Shown here one piece after another: positions 1 to 6,900 of a stretch of DNA of 9,703 nt (position 1 is the first letter of the stretch; each line of letters begins with the position of its first letter). The notes beneath the pieces are model-generated. The model was not told where the DNA came from, did not search any database, and saw only the letters and a program-made list of their open reading frames with translations. A program made the translations under genes and the position numbers. This DNA is from an uncultured Planctomycetaceae bacterium (GTDB lineage: Bacteria > Planctomycetota > Planctomycetia > Planctomycetales > Planctomycetaceae), in the NCBI GenBank assembly GCA_903823545.1, contig CAIJTL010001103.1:1-9703 (forward strand). The letters are read 5' to 3'.

Positions 1-1617
1 ATCGGTGGCACGCTGAAGGTCATTCTGAGCGCCGGTCGATGTTTCCTTGAAGATGATTTGCTCGGCCGCAATTCCGCCCAATAGGACGCAAATGCGGTGG
101 CTCAGCTCCGATTGAGTCAGCAATTGCCGATCGTCTTCAGGCCGTTGCATCGTGTAGCCGAGAGCACCGAGTCCGCGTGGAATGATCGAGATTTTGTGGA
201 CGGGATCGGTTTGTGGCAGACTACAAGCGACGAGCGCGTGACCACATTCGTGATAAGCGACTCGAATTTTTTCGTCTTCCGGAATGATCCGAGTTTGCTT
301 TTCGAGGCCCGCGACAACGCGGTCGATTCCTTCCTCGAATTCTTTCATCGTGACCGATTTCTTGTCCTCACGTGCCGCGAGCAACGCTGCTTCGTTGACG
401 AGATTTGCCAAGTCGGCGCCAACAAAACCGGGAGTCAGTCGAGCGAGACGGCTGATATCGACGCTGTCATCCACTTTGACTTTTGTGACATGTACTTTCA
501 GGATCGCTTCACGACCTCGGATGTCAGGTCGGTCAACCAGCACGTGTCGATCGAATCGACCAGGACGTAGCAACGCGGGGTCGAGCGTCTCGGGTCGATT
601 TGTCGCGGCCATGACGATCACGCTTTGCTCTGAGCTGAAGCCGTCCATTTCGACAAGCAACGCATTGAGCGTTTGATCGCGCTCGTCGTGTCCACCCGGC
701 ATACCGCTGCCTCGGACTTTGCCCAGTGCGTCGAGTTCGTCGATAAAGATAATCGCCGGTGAACGCGAACCTGCTTGCTGGAACATATCTCGCACGCGAG
801 CCGCACCCACGCCGACATACATCTCGACGAAGTCTGAACCCGACAAGCTGAAGAACGGCACACCCGCCTCACCGGCGACCGCTTTTGCGAGCAATGTCTT
901 GCCGGTTCCCGGAGGACCGACCAACAGCACACCGCGCGGAATCCGTCCGCCGAGTGCTTGATATTTTTGCGGAGTCCTCAAGAACTCAACGACTTCTTTC
1001 AGTTCTTCGACCGCCTCGTCGATTCCCGCCACGTCTTTGAACGTAGCTCGAACATCTTCTTGAGCAAACAGTTTTCCGCGACTTCGACTGAACGACATAG
1101 CCGCACCCGGCCCGCCAACGCGCCGCAGCACCATGAGCAGCATCAGCAACATGACGACCAGGAACGTCACGTAAAGGATCACTTCGGGCAAACTCGACAG
1201 CGGCCCCGCAGCCCCATAGGGGATCTTCTTGTTTTTCAATACTTCAACGAGACGATCCTCGTCCCCCTTGAAAAGGGTCGCGATCGGAACTTGGTAATAC
1301 TTCGTTTCCGCAGGAACGGTTCCTGCTTCATTTGGCTTGTGGTCTTGGTATTCGATGTAACTGCGATCGATCCGTAATTCGTAGACGTTACCCGCGTGGT
1401 ACTTCTCCGACTGCAGGCCGTCGAGGAATTCACTGAAGATGATTTCCTTCCGATTCGGCTTTTTGATCGCATATTGAGCCGCGAAAGCAATAGCGACCAA
1501 CGCGATCATGCCGTACCAAAACATGTTGCCCGAAGCGGGAGACTTGTCTGGACGCTTGGGTGGAACGGGCGGTTGTTTAGAACGGTCGGGCGGAGGTGAC
1601 GAATCTGAGTTCGGCAT
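1..1617 (-). CDS. ftsH: ATP-dependent zinc metalloprotease FtsH, C-terminus off the window
   Basis: Membrane-anchored AAA+ protease that unfolds and degrades membrane and short-lived cytosolic proteins as a hexamer. The first 539 residues are present. Proline-rich N-tail 1-30; membrane helix about 32-51; short periplasmic domain; second helix about 144-170. The AAA module has Walker A GPPGTGKT at 234-241, Walker B FIDE with D293-E294, an aromatic pore residue Y267 (Phe is usual), and arginine fingers in LRPGRFDR at 350-357. The protease zinc motif is HECGH at 456-460, with Cys in a variable position of HEXXH, and the third zinc ligand is probably D533 in TGAQND. About 100 C-terminal residues are expected beyond base 1. 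The ATG at 1617 is the first Met before the N-tail; no strong Shine-Dalgarno is visible. It lies 88 bases downstream of the Gfo/Idh-like gene on the same strand. Identity is very secure; the start is less so. Confidence 0.96.
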   Translation of the reverse strand, partial: MPNSDSSPPPDRSKQPPVPPKRPDKSPASGNMFWYGMIALVAIAFAAQYAIKKPNRKEIIFSEFLDGLQSEKYHAGNVYELRIDRSYIEYQDHKPNEAGTVPAETKYYQVPIATLFKGDEDRLVEVLKNKKIPYGAAGPLSSLPEVILYVTFLVVMLLMLLMVLRRVGGPGAAMSFSRSRGKLFAQEDVRATFKDVAGIDEAVEELKEVVEFLRTPQKYQALGGRIPRGVLLVGPPGTGKTLLAKAVAGEAGVPFFSLSGSDFVEMYVGVGAARVRDMFQQAGSRSPAIIFIDELDALGKVRGSGMPGGHDERDQTLNALLVEMDGFSSEQSVIVMAATNRPETLDPALLRPGRFDRHVLVDRPDIRGREAILKVHVTKVKVDDSVDISRLARLTPGFVGADLANLVNEAALLAAREDKKSVTMKEFEEGIDRVVAGLEKQTRIIPEDEKIRVAYHECGHALVACSLPQTDPVHKISIIPRGLGALGYTMQRPEDDRQLLTQSELSHRICVLLGGIAAEQIIFKETSTGAQNDLQRATD

Positions 1618-1705
1618 GGTCGATCAACTTACAAAGGCCATAAAGGCGCAAGAGAAGCAACATGGGTAGTTCAAATCGGAATGTAGGGCCGTCCGCGCAA
1701 ACCGG

Positions 1706-2752
1706 TCAACCGCGATTCACGATGCTGCAAGTTTCCGCCGACTGACGGATTGCTTCGAGTAGCTGAATGACGGCTCTTGTCTGTGTTGGTGTTTGATTGA
1801 CGCTTTTTTGATCACGCAGTGCCATCGCAAGGCTCAAAAGATCATCCGCTTCGAGGCCGATCAGAGGCACGGTCGAATCGAAGACCTCACCTTCATCCGT
1901 CAGAGAAAATTGGCGACCTTCAGCAAAGCCACCGCGTTCTGAGTGGATCACCCAGCCGGAATGCAATGATGCTGGGCAATTGAGTCGAAGATCAATCTCT
2001 GCGTGCGCACCGTTTTTAAATTCAATCCAAGCCGCAAGTGTCGGCGAACAATATGGCCGATCCGAATGAAGCATATCACCGACAGCAAAGATGCGGAGTG
2101 GCTCGTGAGGGATGAACTGGACGAGTTGATCGAGGGCATGTGCGAGTTGTCGTATCAGCCCAACTCGTAACTCGTCAACGTGACGTACATCGCCGCCAGT
2201 TTGTGCGGACCTTGATGCGAGGCGACCGTCGGGAGTTTCACAGCGCGATACACCTGCTGGGGAAATCGCATATCCCCAAGACACCCACTTCGCAGCAAGC
2301 ACTGCTCCGAGTTCTTCGCGACATACGGCAGAGCATGCTTGGCGAATTTCATCGTCATGATGTCGCGGCGAATGGACAAGCAAATGCCGACCGTTCGTTT
2401 TGGCGATCGCGAATAGTCGATCCGCTTCGGTCGTCGACAAACACAACAGAGTGTCAACGACAACATGCTTGTGATGATTCAGAAGGCGCTCGATCAGATC
2501 GGTAGGCAATCCATGAGCACTCAACGCGATTGGATGAGTAATCCAGGCGACTTCGATTTCTGGCGACGTGAGGAGTTCGTCAATTTGGCGCGAAGCATTC
2601 ACATCTTCGGCGTCAATTGATTTGGTTACTTGAAATGGCCCGCCACTCAGGCATCGCTCGATCAAGTGCCAGCCTTGGCGATTGAGTCCAATCAAGCCCA
2701 CTCGAAATGGTTCTGCGGTCATGTGCGATGATTGCGAGGAGAGATCTGTCAT
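1706..2752 (-). CDS. Gfo/Idh/MocA-fold protein with degenerate catalytic motifs
   Basis: The 348-residue length and layout fit the Gfo/Idh/MocA family: an N-terminal Rossmann domain (about 17-125) and a C-terminal alpha/beta domain. Family members normally use NAD(P) to oxidise or reduce sugars and inositols. Here the dinucleotide loop reads GLNRQG (22-27), with Asn24 where the middle glycine of GxGxxG is usual. The EKP motif after the HV strand is replaced by D100-T101-L102, which removes the catalytic lysine. A His205/Asp208 pair in AHALDQL still matches the family HxxD position. No signal peptide is seen, so it is probably cytoplasmic. The start ATG overlaps the stop of the upstream gene (ATGA, 2749-2752), which argues for translational coupling and for this start; Met11 is an alternative. 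Fold assignment is good. Loss of dehydrogenase activity is inference, and a binding or sensing role is possible. Confidence 0.85.
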   Translation of the reverse strand: MTDLSSQSSHMTAEPFRVGLIGLNRQGWHLIERCLSGGPFQVTKSIDAEDVNASRQIDELLTSPEIEVAWITHPIALSAHGLPTDLIERLLNHHKHVVVDTLLCLSTTEADRLFAIAKTNGRHLLVHSPRHHDDEIRQACSAVCREELGAVLAAKWVSWGYAISPAGVSRCETPDGRLASRSAQTGGDVRHVDELRVGLIRQLAHALDQLVQFIPHEPLRIFAVGDMLHSDRPYCSPTLAAWIEFKNGAHAEIDLRLNCPASLHSGWVIHSERGGFAEGRQFSLTDEGEVFDSTVPLIGLEADDLLSLAMALRDQKSVNQTPTQTRAVIQLLEAIRQSAETCSIVNRG

Positions 2753-3510
2753 CCCCTCAATTCCTTGGGCAACGGTTTGACGTGTCCAGAAACTCGAACC
2801 TTGAGCTTTCCGATGCTCTTGTTTCCAGGGGGCAAATTGACTCGCAACAACAACACGCCGTCATCCTTCGGAGTGAATTCCTTGCTGGTTCCGATTTCAA
2901 ATGCTTCGCCCGGCTTATCGTTTTTGCCTTGAGGTTTGCTGGGATCTGGAGTCGGGAAGACCATACCCATGAGCGCGCCGCATCGGACCCCAGCCGCCAT
3001 GTCGGTACCGGGGTCTTTCGTCGAAAGGCCGCCGCCGTCCACTTTCATATTGAAAGAGAGCGTGTATTCGCCGGTTGATTCGACTCGAACTGGCTTCCCT
3101 TTTGCGACCAAGACACGCATGGCCCAGCCTTCTTTGACATCTTGTTCGACATCGATCTCGTTACTTTCAAAGAGCGCTTCATTGAGTTTCTCCATACGTT
3201 CTTTGATGCCGGGAAGATCTGGCTTCAGCCGCAAGATCGTCCGCATTTGCTCTTGAGCCTCTTCAAACTTGCCTGCCTTTTCGAAGTCTTCTGCGAGCTT
3301 GGCTGTGTCGTTAAGAAAGTTTTCGAGGTTCTTTTCCGCGCGAGCGTCTAGCTCTTTGGTCTCCGCCGTCGATTTCTTGCTCGTTCCTGTTTTCGTTTTT
3401 GACTTGCTCGTTTGAGCGATTGCAGACGACCCTTCGTTCCAAACAATGGCCGCGCTCACGACGCACACTAACATCGAACATGAAATTGCAAGAAATTGGT
3501 AACGAGCCAT
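2749..3510 (-). CDS. exported TPR-like / PA-IL (LecA)-like domain protein
   Basis: Probably a 253-residue exported protein. Residues 1-32 look like a Sec signal peptide with a hydrophobic core and an AIA-Q cleavage site. A Lys/Thr/Ser-rich linker follows (about 34-50), then charged helices at about 55-112 that include one TPR-like unit (AEDFEKAGKFEEAQEQMRTI, then LRLKP). The C-terminal half (about 128-244) resembles the PA-IL/LecA lectin-like beta domain: GKPVRVESTGEYTL, then CGALMGMVF, FEIGTSKEFTPKDDG and a closing strand near KLKVRVSG. PA-IL binds galactosides with calcium; I cannot confirm those ligand residues, so sugar binding is not claimed. The ATG at 3510 is chosen over a start at 3765 because it opens the signal peptide, has GGAG eight bases upstream, and avoids overlapping the divergent gene. 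Its stop overlaps the next gene's ATG. The domain call rests on pattern recognition only. Confidence 0.8.
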   Translation of the reverse strand: MARYQFLAISCSMLVCVVSAAIVWNEGSSAIAQTSKSKTKTGTSKKSTAETKELDARAEKNLENFLNDTAKLAEDFEKAGKFEEAQEQMRTILRLKPDLPGIKERMEKLNEALFESNEIDVEQDVKEGWAMRVLVAKGKPVRVESTGEYTLSFNMKVDGGGLSTKDPGTDMAAGVRCGALMGMVFPTPDPSKPQGKNDKPGEAFEIGTSKEFTPKDDGVLLLRVNLPPGNKSIGKLKVRVSGHVKPLPKELRG

Positions 3511-3550
3511 AACAGTGTCTCCGCAGCAGGGATTCCGTTTGTTGGCGGCT

Positions 3551-3579
3551 ATTAGAGCGCGAGTAGAACGCTGAAGCAA
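3551..3579 (-). promoter_or_regulatory. candidate sigma70-type promoter for the PA-IL-like gene
   Basis: On the minus strand TTGCTT (3574-3579) is followed after 17 bases by TCTAAT (3551-3556), five of six matches to TATAAT. The start codon at 3510 lies about 40 bases downstream of the -10. The -35 is only a partial match. Confidence 0.3.
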
Positions 3580-3602
3580 CTGAGTGCTTCCGATCAGAGT
3601 AG

Positions 3603-3630
3603 TTGCGTTTCGGGACCACCACTGGATAAT
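3603..3630 (+). promoter_or_regulatory. candidate sigma70-type promoter for the WD40-oxidoreductase gene
   Basis: TTGCGT (3603-3608) and GATAAT (3625-3630) are 16 bases apart, giving a 5' leader of roughly 37 bases before the ATG at 3674. The -10 has five of six consensus bases; the -35 has four. Confidence 0.4.
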
Positions 3631-3673
3631 CCCGCCACGGAATTTGCCGCTTCGCTTTCTCAAGGAGTGTCTC

Positions 3674-5821
3674 ATGTCGATGCAACGATCCTTGTTACGA
3701 AACATCTGGATGTGCTCGTTTTGCTTGCTGGGAATCATGGGACTCGCGCTGACTATGGGAGTCACTCCCTGGTCTCATGCGGCCGAAGAGGCGAAACCTG
3801 TTGAGGCAAAAACGGCTGACACCGAAAAAGCAAAGGGGGCTTCTGAGTCAGTCTACATGGATAGCGTCGCTCAGTTGGAAGGATTTGGGAATTGGACGAC
3901 AAGCGTTGTCTTCACGCCGGATGGCAAGACGCTTCTCGTGGGAACTCATAACGCGGTTCACGTTTTCGATGTCGCGAGCCGCAAGCAAACGGCGACTTGG
4001 GCAACTGCTTCAGGCTATGTGCGATCATTGGCGTTGTTGCCGGGTGGAATGAAGGTTGTCGTCGGTGCCTATCAATCAGCCACCATTTGGGACATCGCGA
4101 GCGGCAAGAAAGAACGTGATCTGTCAAAACATCGCGGCTTTGTGACATCGATCGCTGTTTCACCCGATGGCAAGTTACTGGCAACCGGTTGCGATGATGA
4201 AGCCGCTCGATTGATCCGAATCGAAGATGGTTCCCTAGTAAAGACGCTTGATCATTCGCGAGAGCCGGTCTTGAGTATTGCCTTTTCACCAGATGGCAAA
4301 CTGTTAGCGACCGCTGCTGGCGAAGAAACCCGTGTCACTCGCCCCGGAACCGCGCGGCTTTGGAATGTTGAGACTGGTGAAATTGTTCGTGCGATGGAAG
4401 GAATCCCACGAGCGGCAACGACGGTTGCGTTCGTCGCCAGCGGCAAGCAATTGATCGTCGGCAGCGTTGACGAAAAGGCGTATCTGTTTGACGTCGAGTC
4501 AGGAAATCCTGTGAGCGCGTTTGCTGGTCACGGTCGCCCGATTAACTCCATCGCCATCAGTGCTGACGGTCAAACGGCGTTCACGGGAAGTGGCGGACGT
4601 AATAAGGGCAAGAATGAGCTGATGATTTGGCGTATCGAGGACGGCAAGATCCTTGGCAAGTCTGATGAGCACGAAGCGAAGATCGCCGCACTCGCGTTGT
4701 CGCCTGATGGCAAGACTGTCGCAACCGCCGGATATGACCAGTTTGTGCGAATGTGGGATGTCTCGTTCTTAAGTTCGGCCGTGCCGTCAAAGACGCCGGT
4801 CGTTGCTGCCGCTGAGAAAGCAAATAAAAGTTCAGCCGATGATGCAGCCAACGTTGCAACGCAGAAGAACGCAGCGGCGGCTGAACCCAAGATGCTCAAA
4901 GCGGGAATTATCGGACTGGATACGTCGCACGCGATCGCCTTCACCAAGACATTGAATGCAGAAAAGCAAAAGCCTGAGGTGATCGGCTGGAAGATGGTTG
5001 CTGCTTATCCAAAGGGAAGCCCGGATATCAGATCGAGTACCGAACGAGTTCCTGGCTACACCGAAGAAATGAAGAAGATGGGTGTCGAAATCGTTGATTC
5101 CATTGAAGAGTTGACCAAGCGAGTCGACGTGGTCTTCCTGGAAACGAACGATGGTCGTCCGCATTTCGAGCAATTGATTCCTGTGTTGAAGGCCGGAAAG
5201 CCTTGCTTCATCGACAAACCAATCGCCGGTTCGCTCGTTGATGCGATTGCGATTTTTGAGGCGGCAAAGAAATTCAAAGTGCCGGTCTTCTCGTCGTCGT
5301 CATTGAGGTTCGGCAAGAATTCTCTCGCGGCACGTAGCGGAGCGTTCGGCAAGATCACGAGGGCCGAAACCAGCAGTCCGGCAAGCCTCGAAGCGACACA
5401 TCCTGATTTGTTCTGGTATGGCATTCACGGCGTTGAATCGCTCTTTACCGTCATGGGAACTGGTTGCGTCTCCGTGAAACGCGGCCAAACCGCCGAAGGG
5501 AAGATCGAAGTCACCGGACAATGGACTGATGGTCGCGTTGGTACTTACCGCGAAGGAAAAGGATATGAGGGCAAAGCAATTGGCGACAAAGGGGAAGGCC
5601 CCGTCGGCAGCTACGACGGCTACGATCCGCTGCTCTTTGAAGTTCTAAAATTTGGCCGCTCAGGTCAACCGCCCGTGAGCGAACAAGAGACGCTGGAAAT
5701 CTATGCCTTCATGGAAGCGGCCGACGAAAGCAAACGCCAAAACGGTGCGAGCGTGACTCTCGAAAGCGTCATGGCAAAAGCCCGCGTTGAAGCGGCAAAG
5801 AAAGTTTCTGCATTGAAGTAG
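3674..5821 (+). CDS. exported WD40 propeller fused to a Gfo/Idh/MocA oxidoreductase
   Basis: A 715-residue two-domain protein. Residues 1-37 form a long Sec-type signal (hydrophobic core about 12-30, cleavage probably after SHAA) without a twin-arginine motif. Seven WD40 repeats span about 71-365, each closing with a WD-like strand: VHVFDV (95), ATIWDI (136), ARLIRI (178), ARLWNV (227), AYLFDV (269), LMIWRI (316) and VRMWDV (358), enough for one closed propeller. An Ala/Lys/Ser linker (366-406) leads to a Gfo/Idh/MocA domain from about 408: Rossmann loop GIIGLDTSH (411-419), catalytic-type D514-K515-P516 (EKP usual), and H585 in the GIHGVE segment. The lysine is kept. AAGGAG six bases before the ATG at 3674 fixes this start over the longer frame from 3584. 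Met407 (base 4892) lacks a Shine-Dalgarno, so separate expression of the second half is unlikely. Substrate unknown; the propeller probably mediates protein binding. Confidence 0.9.
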   Translation: MSMQRSLLRNIWMCSFCLLGIMGLALTMGVTPWSHAAEEAKPVEAKTADTEKAKGASESVYMDSVAQLEGFGNWTTSVVFTPDGKTLLVGTHNAVHVFDVASRKQTATWATASGYVRSLALLPGGMKVVVGAYQSATIWDIASGKKERDLSKHRGFVTSIAVSPDGKLLATGCDDEAARLIRIEDGSLVKTLDHSREPVLSIAFSPDGKLLATAAGEETRVTRPGTARLWNVETGEIVRAMEGIPRAATTVAFVASGKQLIVGSVDEKAYLFDVESGNPVSAFAGHGRPINSIAISADGQTAFTGSGGRNKGKNELMIWRIEDGKILGKSDEHEAKIAALALSPDGKTVATAGYDQFVRMWDVSFLSSAVPSKTPVVAAAEKANKSSADDAANVATQKNAAAAEPKMLKAGIIGLDTSHAIAFTKTLNAEKQKPEVIGWKMVAAYPKGSPDIRSSTERVPGYTEEMKKMGVEIVDSIEELTKRVDVVFLETNDGRPHFEQLIPVLKAGKPCFIDKPIAGSLVDAIAIFEAAKKFKVPVFSSSSLRFGKNSLAARSGAFGKITRAETSSPASLEATHPDLFWYGIHGVESLFTVMGTGCVSVKRGQTAEGKIEVTGQWTDGRVGTYREGKGYEGKAIGDKGEGPVGSYDGYDPLLFEVLKFGRSGQPPVSEQETLEIYAFMEAADESKRQNGASVTLESVMAKARVEAAKKVSALK

Positions 5822-5833
5822 CAAATGGTCGAG

Positions 5834-5929
5834 GGGTCAGGCACCGCAGAATTCAGAATTGGCGGAACGAATTACCTTTTTAACTCGGAACTCAATTCCG
5901 CCAATTCTGAATTCTGCGGTGCCTGACCC
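5834..5929. repeat. long inverted repeat between convergent genes, REP/MITE-like
   Basis: Two perfect 34-base arms, 5834-5867 and 5896-5929, flank a 28-base A/T-rich loop. The outer ends read GGGTCAGGCACC and GGTGCCTGACCC. A competing small hairpin is possible inside: CGGAA at 5886-5890 against TTCCG at 5896-5900, which would break the tip of the long stem. The element starts 13 bases after one stop codon and ends 12 bases before the other, filling the gap, and has no coding potential. As RNA it would fold strongly from either strand, so it may end transcription of both genes, though neither side has a clear U-tract. I recall similar GGGTCAGGCACC ends in dispersed intergenic repeats of several bacterial phyla; that is memory, not a search. 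No target-site duplication is evident. Confidence 0.85.
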
Positions 5930-5941
5930 GTGCCGCTGGTT

Positions 5942-6787
5942 CTACAGCTTCAGTTCTTTCATCGCGTCCGCAGGCGACATCACGTAGCTGATGTAGAACG
6001 GGCCGAACTCCGCGTAGCGCGCGGAGGCGCGATCGAATCGCATGGTGTAGACGATCTCCTTGATGTGCTCAGGGGCTCGCCCCCAAAGCGTCACGCCCCA
6101 CTCCCAGTCGTCGAATCCGGTAGACGCTGTGATGAGCTGCGAAACTCGGCCGGCGAACTTGATGCCCGAAGTGGCGTGCTCGGCCATCAAATCGGCCCGC
6201 TCGCTAAAGGGGAGTTGGTACCAATTAGCGTTAGGGTGCCGGATTTTGTTCATCGGATAGAAGCAGGCGACCGGGAACGGAGGAAAGTCTGGATACAGTC
6301 GCTGTTGATTCATCATCGGCAGCCGTTGTTCATATCCAGTCATCTTGGCTTGAAAGACTGGGTCCGATGGATCGGTCCCTTCTCGTTTCAGCCGAGCTGC
6401 AAATTGTTCGAGCGACGGGACGTACTCAGAGATTTCGGTGATCGAAACGAACGAGTAAGTTGGCTCGAGCACCGTTCCGAAGCGGCTGGCTCGAATCCCT
6501 TGGCGAATCCCGTTAATGACTAGTGGGTCCGGGTCCATGATCATCAAGCCGAGGTCCGCGTCGTGGCGCGATACGACAGACGTCTGAATTCGCTTGGGGG
6601 CCCCTTCGCGGTTTGGATCGAGCAACTGAATCAACTGGTCTCGCCCTTCGGCTCGCTGATAGTCAGCCAGTTGCAGCCACTCTTTTTGATTCGCACGCAG
6701 ATACAAATGCAGGCAGTGCCAACCTTGTGTCATACTGTTTGTCGGTGGCGTGGCTGGGGCAGCGGGAACATGAGCGGGACGATTCAC
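5942..6787 (-). CDS. hemQ: coproheme decarboxylase (chlorite dismutase family, HemQ/ChdC)
   Basis: A 281-residue protein that should convert coproheme to heme b using hydrogen peroxide, the last step of the coproporphyrin-dependent heme pathway in the cytoplasm. The C-terminal half is diagnostic: FYPMNKIR with catalytic Tyr177, MAEHATSG with proximal heme ligand His204, GRVSQLIT with Gln217, GFDDWEWGVTL, and MRFDRASARY with Ser255. Spacings Tyr-His (27), Tyr-Gln (40) and Tyr-Ser (78) match those I remember for the Listeria enzyme. The position five after the proximal His is Ile209, where the Firmicutes enzymes I recall have Arg. A Pro/Ala-rich tail (1-18) makes it slightly longer than the roughly 250-residue Firmicutes proteins. 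The start is GTG, supported by AGGAG at 6795-6799 seven bases upstream; Met19 is the alternative. No other heme gene is in view. Confidence 0.92.
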   Translation of the reverse strand: MNRPAHVPAAPATPPTNSMTQGWHCLHLYLRANQKEWLQLADYQRAEGRDQLIQLLDPNREGAPKRIQTSVVSRHDADLGLMIMDPDPLVINGIRQGIRASRFGTVLEPTYSFVSITEISEYVPSLEQFAARLKREGTDPSDPVFQAKMTGYEQRLPMMNQQRLYPDFPPFPVACFYPMNKIRHPNANWYQLPFSERADLMAEHATSGIKFAGRVSQLITASTGFDDWEWGVTLWGRAPEHIKEIVYTMRFDRASARYAEFGPFYISYVMSPADAMKELKL

Positions 6788-6794
6788 GGCGAAA

Positions 6795-6799
6795 CTCCT
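6795..6799 (-). promoter_or_regulatory. Shine-Dalgarno that sets the GTG start of hemQ
   Basis: AGGAG on the minus strand with a 7-base spacer to the GTG at 6787. This favours GTG initiation over the internal ATG at codon 19. Confidence 0.75.
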
Positions 6800-6846
6800 G
6801 TTGAAAGCGAAAGCCGCCGCAGGAAAGCCCGCGACGGCTATATTCT

Positions 6847-6860
6847 GTCGAATCTTCGAC
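6847..6860. repeat. short palindrome upstream of hemQ
   Basis: GTCGAA (6847-6852) and TTCGAC (6855-6860) form a perfect 6-bp inverted repeat with a 2-base centre in the 113-base gap between the substrate-binding protein stop and the hemQ start. It could be an operator half-site pair or an RNA hairpin. No U-tract follows on the minus strand, so it is a poor terminator. Confidence 0.35.
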
Positions 6861-6900
6861 GGCGATGTTATTGAGTGGCGACTGGCATCGCAAACGGAGC

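Larger units (their letters stand above)
3511..3673. promoter_or_regulatory. divergent intergenic region with a 6-bp palindrome
   Basis: This gap separates two divergently oriented genes that both encode exported proteins. It holds a plus-strand promoter candidate (3603-3630), a minus-strand candidate (3551-3579) and a perfect hexamer palindrome, GAAGCA at 3573-3578 against TGCTTC at 3585-3590 with a 6-base spacer. The palindrome overlaps the minus-strand -35 candidate and ends 12 bases before the plus-strand -35, so it could be an operator acting on both genes. That role is inference. Confidence 0.4.

Noticed and set aside
97..570. 157-codon plus-strand open frame opposite ftsH
   Set aside because: It is antisense to the conserved AAA and protease motifs of FtsH and shows no recognisable protein features.
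2140..2505. 121-codon plus-strand open frame opposite the Gfo/Idh-like gene
   Set aside because: Antisense shadow with composition typical of a reversed coding frame and no domain or signal.
3584..3673. 30-residue N-terminal extension of the WD40-oxidoreductase fusion
   Set aside because: AAGGAG lies six bases before the 3674 ATG, the signal peptide begins there, and the extension covers the promoter candidate.
3511..3765. N-terminal extension of the PA-IL-like protein, starting at 3765
   Set aside because: It would overlap the start of the divergent WD40 gene, has no domain signal, and hides an obvious signal peptide with GGAG at the 3510 start.
4892..5821. Separate oxidoreductase gene starting at internal Met407
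   Set aside because: No Shine-Dalgarno precedes the ATG and the frame is open from the WD40 half through the linker.
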